DNA of 64,000 nt from JACVRW01 sp963846505. GTDB lineage: Bacteria; Actinomycetota; Thermoleophilia; Solirubrobacterales; Thermoleophilaceae. Location of the stretch: assembly GCA_963846505.1 (NCBI GenBank), contig CAWJWD010000001.1:558001-622000 (forward strand), written 5' to 3'. Under the pieces are notes generated by a model. That model searched no databases, was not told the DNA's origin, and was given only the letters and a program-made list of their open reading frames with translations. Made by a program: the position numbers and the translations under genes. Shown here piece by piece: positions 1 to 8,912 of this stretch (the first letter of the stretch is position 1; the number at the start of each line of letters is the position of its first letter).

Positions 1-255
1 GGCGAGCACGGCTGCGCCGGTGCCCTCCCCCTCGCGCTGCTCGACGACCTCGATGCCGTCCGGCACGCCCTCGGCGACCCCGTCGCCCGGCCGCGTCACG
101 CACAGCACGCGCTCCGCGCCGGCCTCGCGTGCAGCGTCGACGACCCAGAGCAGCATGGGCTTGCCGCACACCGGATGCAGGACCTTCGGCAGCGACGAGC
201 GCATGCGCGTGCCCTGCCCGGCGGCCATGATGAGCACCGTGAAGCCAGCGGCCAT
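1..255 (-). CDS. glmU: GlmU N-terminal fragment (UDP-GlcNAc pyrophosphorylase), runs off the window
   Basis: The reverse strand from an ATG at 255 reads MAAGFTVLIMAAGQGTRMRS and continues SSLPKVLHPVCGKPML, the nucleotidyltransferase signature of GlmU (LxAGxGTRMxS-LPKVLH). GlmU is a bifunctional cytosolic enzyme that acetylates glucosamine-1-phosphate and then uridylylates it to UDP-GlcNAc for peptidoglycan. Only about 85 N-terminal residues are present; the left-handed beta-helix acetyltransferase half lies beyond the window edge. The identification rests on the motif and is strong. It is transcribed away from the tRNA-Gln gene at 307. Confidence 0.92.
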   Translation of the reverse strand, partial: MAAGFTVLIMAAGQGTRMRSSLPKVLHPVCGKPMLLWVVDAAREAGAERVLCVTRPGDGVAEGVPDGIEVVEQREGEGTGAAVLA

Positions 256-306
256 GGGCCGGTCAGCGTAGCGCCGTCGTCAGCGGCTTATGCTTGACGG
301 CAGCCT

Positions 307-377
307 TGGGGGGTCGTCCAGTGGCAGGACTCCGGGTTTTGGTCCCGGCAACGGGGGTTCGAATCCCTCCCCCCCAG
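307..377 (+). tRNA. tRNA-Gln (anticodon TTG)
   Basis: A full cloverleaf can be drawn. The 7-bp acceptor stem pairs TGGGGGG (307-313) with CCCCCCA (370-376), and the D stem is GTCC/GGAC. The anticodon stem CCGGG/CCCGG encloses the loop TTTTGGT with anticodon TTG. The T arm is GGGGG-TTCGAAT-CCCTC. The discriminator is G377 and CCA is not encoded. Confidence 0.95.
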
Positions 378-408
378 CTCGCTGGCCAGCCGCCCCTCGA
401 GCCGCTGG

Positions 409-1722
409 CTAGCGGTCCTTCGAGCCGCGGGGAACGCGGCCGGCCTCGGCGCCGCGTTCGGAGGCGGGACCGCCGGGCGGGATGATGCCGAGCACGCGCA
501 TCGCCTTGAGGCCGAGCGAGAGACGTTCGCGGCCGTCGGTCGAGGAGACGTCGAGGCCGCTGAGCTCCTTCACGCGCTCGAGGCGATAGCGGATCGTGTG
601 GCGGTGGGTGAAGAGCCGCTCGGCGGTGCCGGCGACGTTGCCGTCGGCGTCGAGGAACGACTCGAGCGTGTGGACCAGCTCGGTCTCGTACTGCTCGTCG
701 TAGGCGACCAGGGGCGCGACCGTCTCGTCGTAGAAGCCCTGCAGCTCGCCCGGGTCCTCGCTCATCGCGTGCAGCAGCAGACGGTAGGCGCCGGTCTCCT
801 CGAACGAGAGCGCGGGCAGCCCGCGCGCCTCGGCGACGTTCGCCGCCAGCAGCGCCTCGGCGCCGGCGCGGTGGAGGTCGGTGGGGTCCGCGGTCGGCCG
901 GCTGGAGGTGACCGTCAGGTGGTAGTTGGCCAGTCCCGCCTCGAGCTCGCGACGGACGGCCGCGGCGGCGCGGCGGCCGGACTCCGGACCGGCGCCGGGC
1001 ACGACGATCACGAGCTCGCGTTCGGCGCGGCCCTCGCCGCCCGCGGGGCGAGCCCAGCCGACCTCGACGAGCGCCGCGAGCGAGCTGCGCTCGACGCCGC
1101 GCGCGCCGCGCTCGGCGATCGTCAGCACGCGCGCCCGCCAGTCGGTCTCCTCGGGCTGCTGGGGCCGCGCGCGTACGACCAGTGCGGTGGCGCCGGCGGA
1201 GAGGTCGCAACCGAGCTCGCTGGCACGCGCCAGGATGTTCTCGCGGTCGGTCAGGCGACGGGCGAGCACGTCGGCGAGGAAGTCGCCGACGGCGGCCTCG
1301 CTCGCGCGTTCCGGTGCCTTGACGCGCTCCAGCTCGAGCGCGATCAGGTTCGCCACGAGGCGCAGCAGCGCCGACGGCGGCGGCTCGGCCCGTGGCCGAT
1401 AGCGCAGCCGTCCGACGGAGTTCTCGGCGACCAGCAGCTCGAGCGTCTCGGTGCCGCCCTCGCCGGCCATCACCGCACGCTCGTCCTCGCGCGAGGCGCA
1501 GGCGACCGCGAGCACGCTCGACGAGCCGTCGAGCACGATCACGCTCGCGCCGAGGCCACGGGCGGCGGCGCGGGCCACCGACGGCAGCCCCGCGCCCGAC
1601 TCGACCGCGTCGGAGACCTGGTCCAGCGCGTCCAGGAACGACGTCGGGCTGCCGGGCGGATCGGCCTTGCCGCCCGACGCTGCCTCGAGCGCGCGGCCCG
1701 CGCCCTGTCGGCTGCCCGCCAT
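409..1722 (-). CDS. PucR/CdaR-family transcriptional regulator
   Basis: A 437-aa protein. The C-terminal about 60 residues (LVHTLESFLDADGNVAGTAE, then LFTHRHTIRYRLERVKELSG) form the PucR C-terminal helix-turn-helix (HTH_30). The central part resembles the GGDEF-like region of CdaR/PucR proteins, and the N-terminal 200 residues look like a GAF-type sensor, which is an inference. Family members regulate catabolic operons in response to a small ligand; the ligand here is unknown. The ATG (1720-1722) directly abuts the stop of the upstream small membrane gene, so 3530-409 is probably one operon. Confidence 0.85.
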   Translation of the reverse strand: MAGSRQGAGRALEAASGGKADPPGSPTSFLDALDQVSDAVESGAGLPSVARAAARGLGASVIVLDGSSSVLAVACASREDERAVMAGEGGTETLELLVAENSVGRLRYRPRAEPPPSALLRLVANLIALELERVKAPERASEAAVGDFLADVLARRLTDRENILARASELGCDLSAGATALVVRARPQQPEETDWRARVLTIAERGARGVERSSLAALVEVGWARPAGGEGRAERELVIVVPGAGPESGRRAAAAVRRELEAGLANYHLTVTSSRPTADPTDLHRAGAEALLAANVAEARGLPALSFEETGAYRLLLHAMSEDPGELQGFYDETVAPLVAYDEQYETELVHTLESFLDADGNVAGTAERLFTHRHTIRYRLERVKELSGLDVSSTDGRERLSLGLKAMRVLGIIPPGGPASERGAEAGRVPRGSKDR

Positions 1723-1947
1723 CTAGGCGCCGTACTGGTCGTACGTCCACACGACCGCGAAGCCGACCCCGGCGCCGATGCCCACCAGCGTCGCCAGGAT
1801 GAACAGCGTCAGCACGCTCGCGGCCAGCTTCTCCCACAGCCGGCCGTAGCAGCGCCAGGCGGGCGCGACGACGAGGCTGCCGTACGCGCCGGCAGCCACG
1901 AGAGCCGCCAACCCGATCGCGATCTGGGTGGTGGAGAGGTCTGTCAT
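1723..1947 (-). CDS. Small two-helix membrane protein
   Basis: A 74-aa protein with two hydrophobic segments (about residues 9-28, TQIAIGLAALVAAGAYGSLV, and 43-66) separated by a short basic-aromatic loop. No family recognised. It overlaps the end of the DedA-PAP2 gene by 4 nt (ATGA) and is followed without a gap by the PucR-type regulator, so it is translationally coupled to both. Location in the operon suggests an accessory role with the upstream membrane protein, which is an inference. Confidence 0.75.
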   Translation of the reverse strand: MTDLSTTQIAIGLAALVAAGAYGSLVVAPAWRCYGRLWEKLAASVLTLFILATLVGIGAGVGFAVVWTYDQYGA

Positions 1948-3530
1948 CGATCCTCGCGCACGACGGACCCGGCCGCGCGCTCGTGGTCATTGTGGCGAAT
2001 GTGCGCGACGATCAGCACGACGGCGCCGAGCAGCCCGAACATGCCGGCGCCGAGCCCCCAGCCGCCTGCGACGTCCGACCAGTAGTGCGCACGCAGGTAG
2101 ATGCGCGACAGCCCGATCGCCACCGCAAGCACGAGCGCACCGAGCACCAGCGTCGCCTGGCGCCCAAGGCCGAAGGGGCGAGTGAGCGCGACAGCGGCCG
2201 CAACCCACGCCGTCGCGTAGGCGGCATGGCCACTCGGATAGGAGGCGTTCGAGGTCGGCACGAGCGGCCCGGCCGGCCGCGGACGGTCGATGCCGGCCTT
2301 CGCCAGATGCACCGCGGCATAGAGCAGCGCGAAGCCGGCGACGATCGTGAACAGCTCCGCCCAGCGCCGGCGGTTGGCGAGCAGGATCGCGGCCACCAGC
2401 AGCATCGCGACGACGGCCGGGAAGCTGCCGAGCGTCGAGACGCCCTTGGCGATGCTGACGCCGAGGTCGGTGCGGATGTCGTCGCCGAAGTCGAGCAGCT
2501 CGCGGTCGAAGGGCGTCGGTGCGAACGAGTCGCTGAGGATGACCGCGTAGAGGGCGAAGACGTACATCCCGACGCCGCCGACCGCCAGCGTGGTCGTCAG
2601 CTCGAGCCCGAGGCCGCCCGGGGTCAGGCGCTCCCAGAGGAAGCGCAGCCGCGGCGCGAGCGCGTGGCTCAGCGGCCGCGCCACGCGCCGGTAGACGGGC
2701 GCGCCGAGCACGAACAGCGGCTTGACGTAGGGCCGTTCGCGGTTAGCCTGCAGCCACTCGCGGATCTCTCGCCGGCGGCGGTAGAGGACCACGACGCCGA
2801 CGATCACGGCCACGATGAGCCCGAAGCCGAAGACGGCCTTGCCGGCGATGTCGGCCACCCGGTCGAACGAGCGCCAGAAGACGTAGCCGAGCACGCAGAA
2901 GGCCGTCGCCCACAGCCCGGTGCCGACGACGCTGTACGGCAGGAACGAGCGGTAGGAGAGGCCCGACGAGCCGGCGATGAAGGGAGCGATCGCGCGCACG
3001 AGCCCGATGAAGCGGCCGATCAGGATCGTCTTGCCGCCGTGGCGGTCGAAGTAGCGATCCACCTGCTGGAGCCGCTCGTGGGTGATCTTCACGCGCGGCC
3101 CGTGCCGCTCCAGGAAGCTGCGGCCGAGCCGCCGTCCGACGTAGAAGCTGGCGCTGTCGCCGAGCACCGCGCAGACCCAGACGAGGCCGATCAACGGGAT
3201 CAGCTGGATCTCACCCTGCCCGGCGATCACCCCGCCCGCGATCACGATCGTCTCGCCGGGGGCGATCAGGCCGACGAAGGCGCCGGTCTCGAGAAACGCC
3301 ATCACGCCGACGAGCGCGTAGGTCCACGGCCCGAGCGCGACGGCGACGTCCTCGATGACCTGCTTCGGATCGGGCAGCTTCGAGAGCAGGCCGCTGGCGT
3401 AGACGCCGAGCGCGAGCGCGATGGCGAGGCCGATCAGGACGCGCTCGGTCGACAGCTGCCGGCGCCGCCGGAGCACGCCGGCGGCGATCAACACGGCCGC
3501 CGCTGCCGCCGCGATGTGGCCTGGGGACAT
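1944..3530 (-). CDS. DedA-PAP2 fusion membrane protein
   Basis: A 528-aa polytopic membrane protein. Residues about 60-240 are a DedA/SNARE-associated (VTT) domain: FLETGAFVGLIAPGETIVI, the GRF-x(2)-LVRAIAPFIAG segment and GDSASFYVGRRLG. Residues about 320-515 are a PAP2 acid phosphatase domain with all three motifs: KAGIDRPRP, YPSGHA and SRIYLRAHYWSDV. DedA proteins move or scramble lipids such as undecaprenyl phosphate, and PAP2 enzymes dephosphorylate isoprenyl or phosphatidyl pyrophosphates. The fusion therefore suggests recycling of lipid carrier at the membrane (inference). ATG chosen at 3530; it heads an apparent operon with the next two genes. Confidence 0.9.
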   Translation of the reverse strand: MSPGHIAAAAAAVLIAAGVLRRRRQLSTERVLIGLAIALALGVYASGLLSKLPDPKQVIEDVAVALGPWTYALVGVMAFLETGAFVGLIAPGETIVIAGGVIAGQGEIQLIPLIGLVWVCAVLGDSASFYVGRRLGRSFLERHGPRVKITHERLQQVDRYFDRHGGKTILIGRFIGLVRAIAPFIAGSSGLSYRSFLPYSVVGTGLWATAFCVLGYVFWRSFDRVADIAGKAVFGFGLIVAVIVGVVVLYRRRREIREWLQANRERPYVKPLFVLGAPVYRRVARPLSHALAPRLRFLWERLTPGGLGLELTTTLAVGGVGMYVFALYAVILSDSFAPTPFDRELLDFGDDIRTDLGVSIAKGVSTLGSFPAVVAMLLVAAILLANRRRWAELFTIVAGFALLYAAVHLAKAGIDRPRPAGPLVPTSNASYPSGHAAYATAWVAAAVALTRPFGLGRQATLVLGALVLAVAIGLSRIYLRAHYWSDVAGGWGLGAGMFGLLGAVVLIVAHIRHNDHERAAGSVVREDR

Positions 3531-3632
3531 CGCGCGAGACTGTACGCCGCCGTTGCAGGAGTGCGCAGCGCGCGGCGGGCAGCGCTCCGTTCGAGCGCCC
3601 GAGACCGGCCTGGGCGCGGCCGACGCCGTACG

Positions 3633-4472
3633 TCAGGCGTCGCGCAGGGACACGGCCAGGGCGCCAGGGAGCGTCGCCGCCGCCTGCTCGGCCTGCGCGA
3701 GCGTCTCGAAGAGGCCGAAGCAGGTCGGACCCGAGCCGCTGACGGCTGCGCCGAGCGCACCGGCCGTGCGCAGCTGCGCGAGCGTCTCGGCGAGCTCGGG
3801 GCGCAGGGCGAGCGCGGCGGGCTCGAGGTCGTTCTCGAGCCCGGCGGCGACACCGGCGGCGGAGCCGGCCGCGAGCGCTCGCAGCGACGCGGCGTCGAGG
3901 TCCGAGCGGCCCTCGTCGCGCCTGTCGAGCTCGGCGTAGACGCTGCGGGTGGAGAGACCGTCGGGTCGTGGGACCAGCACGGCGGCGAGCACCGGCAGCT
4001 CGATCGGCTCGACGCGTTCGCCGGTCCCCTCGACGAGCGCGTGCCGGGGCTGGATCTGGCTCGGCACGTCCGAGCCGAGCCCGGCGGCGAGCTCGCGCAG
4101 CGCGGGCAGGTCGAGCGGGTCGCCGGCGATCGCGTTCGCGGCTCGCAGCACCGCGGCGGCGTCGGCGCTGCCGCCCCCGAGCCCGGCGGCGACGGGGATG
4201 CGCTTCTCGATCGTGACCGCGAGCGGCGGCAGCGAGGCGTGCTCGCGGATGGCCGCGACCGCGTCCGCGCAGAGGTTGGGGCCGGCGACGCCCGGACAGT
4301 GGACGTCGTCGCGGGTGGCGGGCCGGACCTCGACCACGTCGGCGAGGTCGATCGAGGCGAACAGCGAGCAGAGGGGGTGCATGCCGTCGGCGTTCGGCCG
4401 GCCGACGTGCAGGACGAGGTTGAGCTTGGCGTAGGCGAGCTCGCGCACCGCCCCGTTGGTCGCCCCGCTCAT
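3633..4472 (-). CDS. ispE: 4-diphosphocytidyl-2-C-methyl-D-erythritol kinase
   Basis: A GHMP kinase of about 279 aa that phosphorylates CDP-ME in the MEP isoprenoid pathway. The N-terminal AYAKLNLVLHVG substrate-binding segment, the glycine-rich ATP loop IPVAAGLGGGSADAAAVLRA and the C-terminal GAAVSGSGPTCFGLF motif are all present. The start is taken at the ATG at 4472 (MSGATNGAVRELAYAKLNL); the open frame continues 47 codons upstream but lacks family similarity. It lies 55 bp downstream of ksgA, the usual actinobacterial arrangement. Confidence 0.95.
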   Translation of the reverse strand: MSGATNGAVRELAYAKLNLVLHVGRPNADGMHPLCSLFASIDLADVVEVRPATRDDVHCPGVAGPNLCADAVAAIREHASLPPLAVTIEKRIPVAAGLGGGSADAAAVLRAANAIAGDPLDLPALRELAAGLGSDVPSQIQPRHALVEGTGERVEPIELPVLAAVLVPRPDGLSTRSVYAELDRRDEGRSDLDAASLRALAAGSAAGVAAGLENDLEPAALALRPELAETLAQLRTAGALGAAVSGSGPTCFGLFETLAQAEQAAATLPGALAVSLRDA

Positions 4473-4527
4473 CGTCGTGCGCCCCTCGGCGCAGGCACGC
4501 TCGCGGCCGCTGACGTGGCCGGGCGCG

Positions 4528-5403
4528 TCATCGCGGGCGCAGGGACGCGAGCCGATCCGACCCGATCGCAGCCGCCAGCCGCGGCCACTCCTCCGCCGCG
4601 AGCCGCTCGGCACGCGCGTCGGCCGGCTGGCCGATGTCCACCAGCGCCGAGCGGGCGGCGACGCGGATGTCGTCCGGAGCGCCCGGCGTGAGCGCGAGCG
4701 AGCCGGCCAGGGCCTTGCGGCGGTGAGCGAAGGCGGCGTGCACGAGGGCGACGAGCTGGGGCGGCGGCGCCGGCCCGTGGCGGCGCATCGTCAGCAGCGC
4801 CGAGTCGACGTTCGGCTGGGGGTGGAAGACGGTGCGCGGGACCTTGCGCAGGAAGCGCACCTCGCAGGCGAGCTGGGCCAGCACCGAGGTCGCGCCGTAG
4901 ATCCGCTGTCCCGGCGCCGCCGCGAGCCGATCCGCGACCTCGCGCTGGACCATCGCCACCCAGAGCGTCGCCTGCGGCAGCTCGGCGATCGACTTCAGCA
5001 GCACGGTGGCGGCGACGCCGTAGGGCAGGTTCGCGACCACCTTTCCCGGCGCCGGCACGAGCTCGCCGAAGTCGAGCGCCACCGCGTCGGCGAAGTGCAG
5101 GCTGACGTTCTCGAACGGCGCCAGCGCGTCCGCGAGCGGCTCGCTCAGCGAACGATCGACCTCGATCACGTGCACGTGCGAGACGCGTGCGGCGAGGTAC
5201 TCGGAGAGCACCCCGAGCCCGCCGCCGACCTCGAGCACGACGTCGCCCTCGGCGAGCTCCGCGGCCTGGCCGATGACGCCGAGGATGTTGTCGTCGATGA
5301 GGAAGTTCTGACCCAGCTCGCGGTTGGGGCGCACGCCGAACTGGCGCAGCCGGCGCATGCTCGCCTGGCGCAGCTCGGAGGCGGGGGTCGCGCGGCTCAC
5401 CAT
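4528..5403 (-). CDS. ksgA: 16S rRNA (adenine1518/1519-N6) dimethyltransferase
   Basis: A 291-aa SAM-dependent methyltransferase that dimethylates the two adjacent adenines in 16S helix 45 during small-subunit maturation. Visible motifs are NRELGQNFLIDDNIL, the SAM loop VLEVGGGLGVLSEYLA, the acidic HVHVIEVDRSL and the catalytic NLPY in KVVANLPYGVAAT. The ATG at 5403 overlaps the tatD stop by 7 nt, implying translational coupling; longer in-frame extensions read through tatD and are rejected. Confidence 0.96.
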   Translation of the reverse strand: MVSRATPASELRQASMRRLRQFGVRPNRELGQNFLIDDNILGVIGQAAELAEGDVVLEVGGGLGVLSEYLAARVSHVHVIEVDRSLSEPLADALAPFENVSLHFADAVALDFGELVPAPGKVVANLPYGVAATVLLKSIAELPQATLWVAMVQREVADRLAAAPGQRIYGATSVLAQLACEVRFLRKVPRTVFHPQPNVDSALLTMRRHGPAPPPQLVALVHAAFAHRRKALAGSLALTPGAPDDIRVAARSALVDIGQPADARAERLAAEEWPRLAAAIGSDRLASLRPR

Positions 5404-6149
5404 CCCAGCACCCGCGCCGCGTTCGCCTCGACCGTCTGCTCGAGCTCCGCGTAGCCGATCCCGCGCAGCTCGGCGACGAAGCGCGCCGTGTGCGTCACGT
5501 TGGCGGGCTCGTTGGGCTTGCCTCGCAGCGCCTGCGGGGAGAGGAAGGGCGAATCGGTCTCGACCAGCAGCCGGTCGGCCGGGAGCTCGCGCGCCGCCCG
5601 TTGGAGGTCGGTGGCCTTCGGGTAGGTGACGTTGCCCGCGAACGAGCACACGTAGCCGCGCTCGACGACCTCGTCGAGCCAGTCCGGTGCCGAGAAGCAG
5701 TGCAGGATCACGGCCGGAAGGGCGTCCGCGTACTCGCGCAGCAACGTGAAGGTGTCCTCCTCGGCCGCGCGCGTGTGGATCGCGACCGGCAGCTCGACCC
5801 GCGCAGCGAGCTCGAGCTGTGCCTCGAAGGCGCGCTGCTGGTCCTCGCGCGGCGCGTAGTCGCGGAAGTAGTCCAGACCGGTCTCCCCGATCGCCTTCGC
5901 GCCGGGCTCGGCGGCAGCCCGCTCGATCAGCTCGAGGTCGGCGGGGCCGAAGCCCTCGGCCCCGTGCGGGTGCCGGCCGACGATCGCCGCCACGTCCTTG
6001 TGGCGCGCCGCGGCGCCGAGGGCGTACTCGATCGACTCCGCGTCCATGCCGACGGTCGCCAACCGCGAGAGGCCAGCCGCGCGAGCGCGCTGCAGCAGTT
6101 CCTCCTCGGAGGGCTTGCAGCGGTCGAGGTGGCAGTGGGTGTCGACCAC
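5397..6149 (-). CDS. tatD: TatD family metal-dependent DNase/hydrolase
   Basis: A 250-aa TIM-barrel hydrolase. N-terminal MVDTHCHLD supplies the first metal-binding histidines, GETGLDYFRDY the catalytic Glu, ILHCFSAP a conserved His and LLVETDSPFL the conserved Asp. TatD-type enzymes are 3'-5' exonucleases or generic metal-dependent hydrolases; the exact substrate is not deducible. It sits between metG (13 bp upstream) and ksgA (7-nt overlap), the standard actinobacterial cluster but without the rpf gene often found between tatD and ksgA. Confidence 0.93.
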   Translation of the reverse strand: MVDTHCHLDRCKPSEEELLQRARAAGLSRLATVGMDAESIEYALGAAARHKDVAAIVGRHPHGAEGFGPADLELIERAAAEPGAKAIGETGLDYFRDYAPREDQQRAFEAQLELAARVELPVAIHTRAAEEDTFTLLREYADALPAVILHCFSAPDWLDEVVERGYVCSFAGNVTYPKATDLQRAARELPADRLLVETDSPFLSPQALRGKPNEPANVTHTARFVAELRGIGYAELEQTVEANAARVLGW

Positions 6150-6162
6150 GGCCCTGCCGTCC

Positions 6163-7686
6163 TCAGGCCGCGGAGGGCTCCGGCGCTTCGACGCGCGGGA
6201 ACAGCTGACCGAGCTCGCCGAGCTTCGCGCCGCCAGGCGCCGCGCCGAAGCGCGCGCCCTCGAAGGACCGATCCTCGCGCCCGAGCGCTGTCAGCAGCCG
6301 CTCGGCCGCGGCCGGCATGAACGCGTGCGCGAGCACCGACACGACGCGCAGGCCCTCGGCCAAGCCGGAGAGCACCCGGTCGAGCTGCGCGGCCTGCTGC
6401 TCGTCCTTGGCCAGCTGCCAGGGCTGCGTCTCCTGGACGTAGCGGTTGAGCCGCTTGACGCGCTGCCAGATCTCGTCGAGCGCCGGCGTCAGGTCCGCGC
6501 GGTCGAGGTGGGCGGCGACGGCCTCGCAGATGCCGTCGAACTCCGCGGCCAGCTCCGGCGCCGGCTCGGCCTCCGGCACGACGCCGTCGCGGTAGCGCTC
6601 GATCATCGCCAGCGTGCGGCTGGCGAGGTTGCCGTACTCGTTTGCGAGCTCGCTCGTGTAGCGCTGCTCGAAGCCCTCCGGCGAGACCTCGCCGTCCTGG
6701 CCGAAGCGGACCTCCCGGATCGCGTAGAAGCGCAGCGCGTCCGCGCCGTAGACGTCGACGACCTGGAACGGCTCGATCACGTTGCCGAGCGACTTGGACA
6801 TCTTGTGCTCGCCGATCAGCAGGAACCCGTGGATCGCGACGCGCCCGGGCACCTCGAGCCCCGCGGCCATCAGCAGCGCCGGCCAGATGACCGCGTGGAA
6901 CTTGAGGATGTCCTTGCCGATCAGGTGGACGGTCGCCGGCCAGTAGCGCTCGGTCAGGTCCTCGCCGGGGCGTGCGTACGACAGGGCGGTGTAGTAGTTG
7001 AGCAGCGCGTCGATCCAGACGTAGATCACCTGCGACGGATCCCACGGCACGTCGACGCCCCACTCGAGCCGGGCGCGGCTGAGCGAGACGTCCCGCAGCC
7101 CGCCCTGGATGAACGCGAGCGCCTCGTTGAAGCGCGTCTCCGGTACGACGAAGTCCGACCGCTCCGCGTACAGCCGCTCGAGCGGCTCCTGGAAGCTGGA
7201 GAGGCGGAAGAACCAGTTGTCCTCCCGCTCCCACTCGAGCTCGATCTTGTGGATCGGACAGCGGTTGCCGTTCTCGACCTCGGCCTCGGTCTTGAAGTCC
7301 GCGCAGCGGGGGCAGTACCAGCCCTCGTAGGTGCCCTCGTAGACGTGGCCGTTGTCGTGGATGCGCTGCACGACCTCCGCGACCTTCGCCTCGTGCTCCG
7401 GGTCGGTCGTGCGGATGAAGAAGTCGTTGGTGGCGTTCAGGCGCGCGGCGAGCTCCTTGAAGCGAACGGCGTTGCGATCGCCGAGCTCCCGCGGCGTGAT
7501 GCCCAGCTTCTCCGCGGCCTGCGCGACCGGCTCGCCGTGCTCGTCGGTACCCGTGAGGAAGAAGACGTCCTCACCGCGTTGACGCATGTGCCGCGCCAGC
7601 ACGTCGGCGGCGATCGTCGTGTAGGCGTGGCCCAAGTGGGGCTCGCCGTTCACGTAGTAGATCGGGGTGGTCACGTAGTACGCCAT
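6163..7686 (-). CDS. metG: Methionyl-tRNA synthetase
   Basis: A 507-aa class I aminoacyl-tRNA synthetase that charges tRNA-Met. The HIGH-like signature is in the N-terminus (NGEPHLGHAYTTIAADVL), a zinc knuckle follows (GWYCPRCADF...NRCPIHK), then the KMSKS loop EHKMSKSLGN. An alpha-helical anticodon-binding domain makes up the rest. There is no C-terminal tRNA-binding EMAP domain. The start ATG at 7686 (MAYYVTTPIYYVNG) is overlapped by 16 nt by the end of the M23 peptidase gene. Confidence 0.97.
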   Translation of the reverse strand: MAYYVTTPIYYVNGEPHLGHAYTTIAADVLARHMRQRGEDVFFLTGTDEHGEPVAQAAEKLGITPRELGDRNAVRFKELAARLNATNDFFIRTTDPEHEAKVAEVVQRIHDNGHVYEGTYEGWYCPRCADFKTEAEVENGNRCPIHKIELEWEREDNWFFRLSSFQEPLERLYAERSDFVVPETRFNEALAFIQGGLRDVSLSRARLEWGVDVPWDPSQVIYVWIDALLNYYTALSYARPGEDLTERYWPATVHLIGKDILKFHAVIWPALLMAAGLEVPGRVAIHGFLLIGEHKMSKSLGNVIEPFQVVDVYGADALRFYAIREVRFGQDGEVSPEGFEQRYTSELANEYGNLASRTLAMIERYRDGVVPEAEPAPELAAEFDGICEAVAAHLDRADLTPALDEIWQRVKRLNRYVQETQPWQLAKDEQQAAQLDRVLSGLAEGLRVVSVLAHAFMPAAAERLLTALGREDRSFEGARFGAAPGGAKLGELGQLFPRVEAPEPSAA

Positions 7687-8768
7687 CTCGAGCCGATGCT
7701 ACTCGGGCACGCCGCGCCCCTACCCCCGTCCCGCCAGCGGACCGACCATGCGCGGACGACGGCGCGACCTCGTCGCGCAGCGGTACGCCCGCCGCCGCTC
7801 GTGCCGACCAACGCCGCCGCTGTCAGCAAGCCGAGACACGCGAGCGCCCAGCCGGCGTCCGGACCGCTCGAACCTGCACCACCGTCCCGCTCGCGCGCGA
7901 CGGGCGCCGACCGCGGTTCTGCGACACGGAGGTGCTCCGGCTTCGTCGAGCCCGCGCGCGCTGAACGGACCTCGGCACCGCGTGCCCGCCCCGCCTGGAG
8001 GCGGCGTGGCCGCGGCGCGAGCGCCGGATGTCGCCGGGACTCGCTCGCCGGCGCGACTCGCGGCGGCACCGCGGGCACTCCGCGCGGCTCGGCCGCGGGG
8101 ACTCGGCGTCGTTCGCTCACCGGCTGGCGTCGTGGTGCGGTCGCAGGACGCCGCTGGGACGTCGCCACCGGCATCCTGCGCGGCGCCGCAGCCGGAACCC
8201 GGCGGGGCGACGAAGCGGGAACGGGAACTGCCGTCGGCGCCGGGATCGCAGGCAGCGGCGTCCGAACGGGCGGAGCCTGCGGCCTCGTCTCGGGCGCGGT
8301 CGCGAGCGGAGGCAGGAGGCCGAGCGGATCGTGGTAGCGCTGGCTGTCGGCCTCGCGCACCCCGAAGTGCAGATGCGGTGCCTCCGCGGAGCGGCGTCCA
8401 CTGACGCCGACGGCCCCGAGACGCTGTCCCGCCGCCACGCGCTCGCCCGCCTCGACGGCGGTCGCCGACAGGTGCAGGTAGGAGGTGTCGAAGCGGCCGT
8501 CGGCCGTGCGCACGGAGACGGTCAGACCGGACGACCCCGCCACGCCGGCAAAGCGCACCTCCCCCGCGGTGGCCGCGACGACGTCGGCGCCGACGGGACC
8601 CGCGACGTCGATGCCGCGGTGCTGGCCCGCGGCATAGGGGTCGTCGCCGTTGCGGTACGTCGTGATCACGTCGCCACGCAACGGCCAGCTCCAGACCGCA
8701 TGAGCTGGCCTCGCCGCTGCCAGCAACAGGGTGAGCACGAGACCGGTGACGAGCGCAGATCGATTCAT
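7671..8768 (-). CDS. Secreted/membrane-anchored M23 (LytM-type) peptidase
   Basis: The product is about 365 aa, starting at the ATG at 8768 (MNRSALVTGLVLTLLLAAAR), a clear signal peptide ending near AHA. The M23 metallopeptidase domain (residues about 27-150) keeps the zinc motifs QHRGIDVAG and APHLHFGV, typical of peptidoglycan endopeptidases or their activators. A long Pro/Arg/Ala-rich low-complexity segment follows (about 160-300), then a hydrophobic stretch (AGWALACLGLLTAAALVG) and a basic tail, so the enzyme may be tethered at both ends. The last 16 nt overlap metG. Confidence 0.88.
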   Translation of the reverse strand: MNRSALVTGLVLTLLLAAARPAHAVWSWPLRGDVITTYRNGDDPYAAGQHRGIDVAGPVGADVVAATAGEVRFAGVAGSSGLTVSVRTADGRFDTSYLHLSATAVEAGERVAAGQRLGAVGVSGRRSAEAPHLHFGVREADSQRYHDPLGLLPPLATAPETRPQAPPVRTPLPAIPAPTAVPVPASSPRRVPAAAPRRMPVATSQRRPATAPRRQPVSERRRVPAAEPRGVPAVPPRVAPASESRRHPALAPRPRRLQAGRARGAEVRSARAGSTKPEHLRVAEPRSAPVARERDGGAGSSGPDAGWALACLGLLTAAALVGTSGGGRTAARRGRAVVRAWSVRWRDGGRGAACPSSIGSRWRTT

Positions 8769-8912
8769 GCCGCGACCGTGCCACCGTTCCCGCCGCCCGC
8801 CAAGGTCGCTTTCACCCACTCGTCGCACAGCGTTGCGCCGTTGTCACGTTCGTTGCCGAAATGGTGCAAATAGCGGGCTCGTGGTCGCGCCGATCTTCGC
8901 TACGGTCGAGGC

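Noticed and set aside
1983..4691. 902-codon open frame on the plus strand
   Set aside because: It lies entirely antisense to the DedA-PAP2 and ispE genes, its translation is low-complexity Asp/Arg/Gly/His text, and it has no recognisable motif. Such shadows are expected in very GC-rich DNA.
5998..8337. 779-codon plus-strand open frame
   Set aside because: Antisense to tatD, metG and the M23 peptidase, all with convincing motifs. The translation looks like reverse-strand shadow (Glu/Arg/Val repeats).
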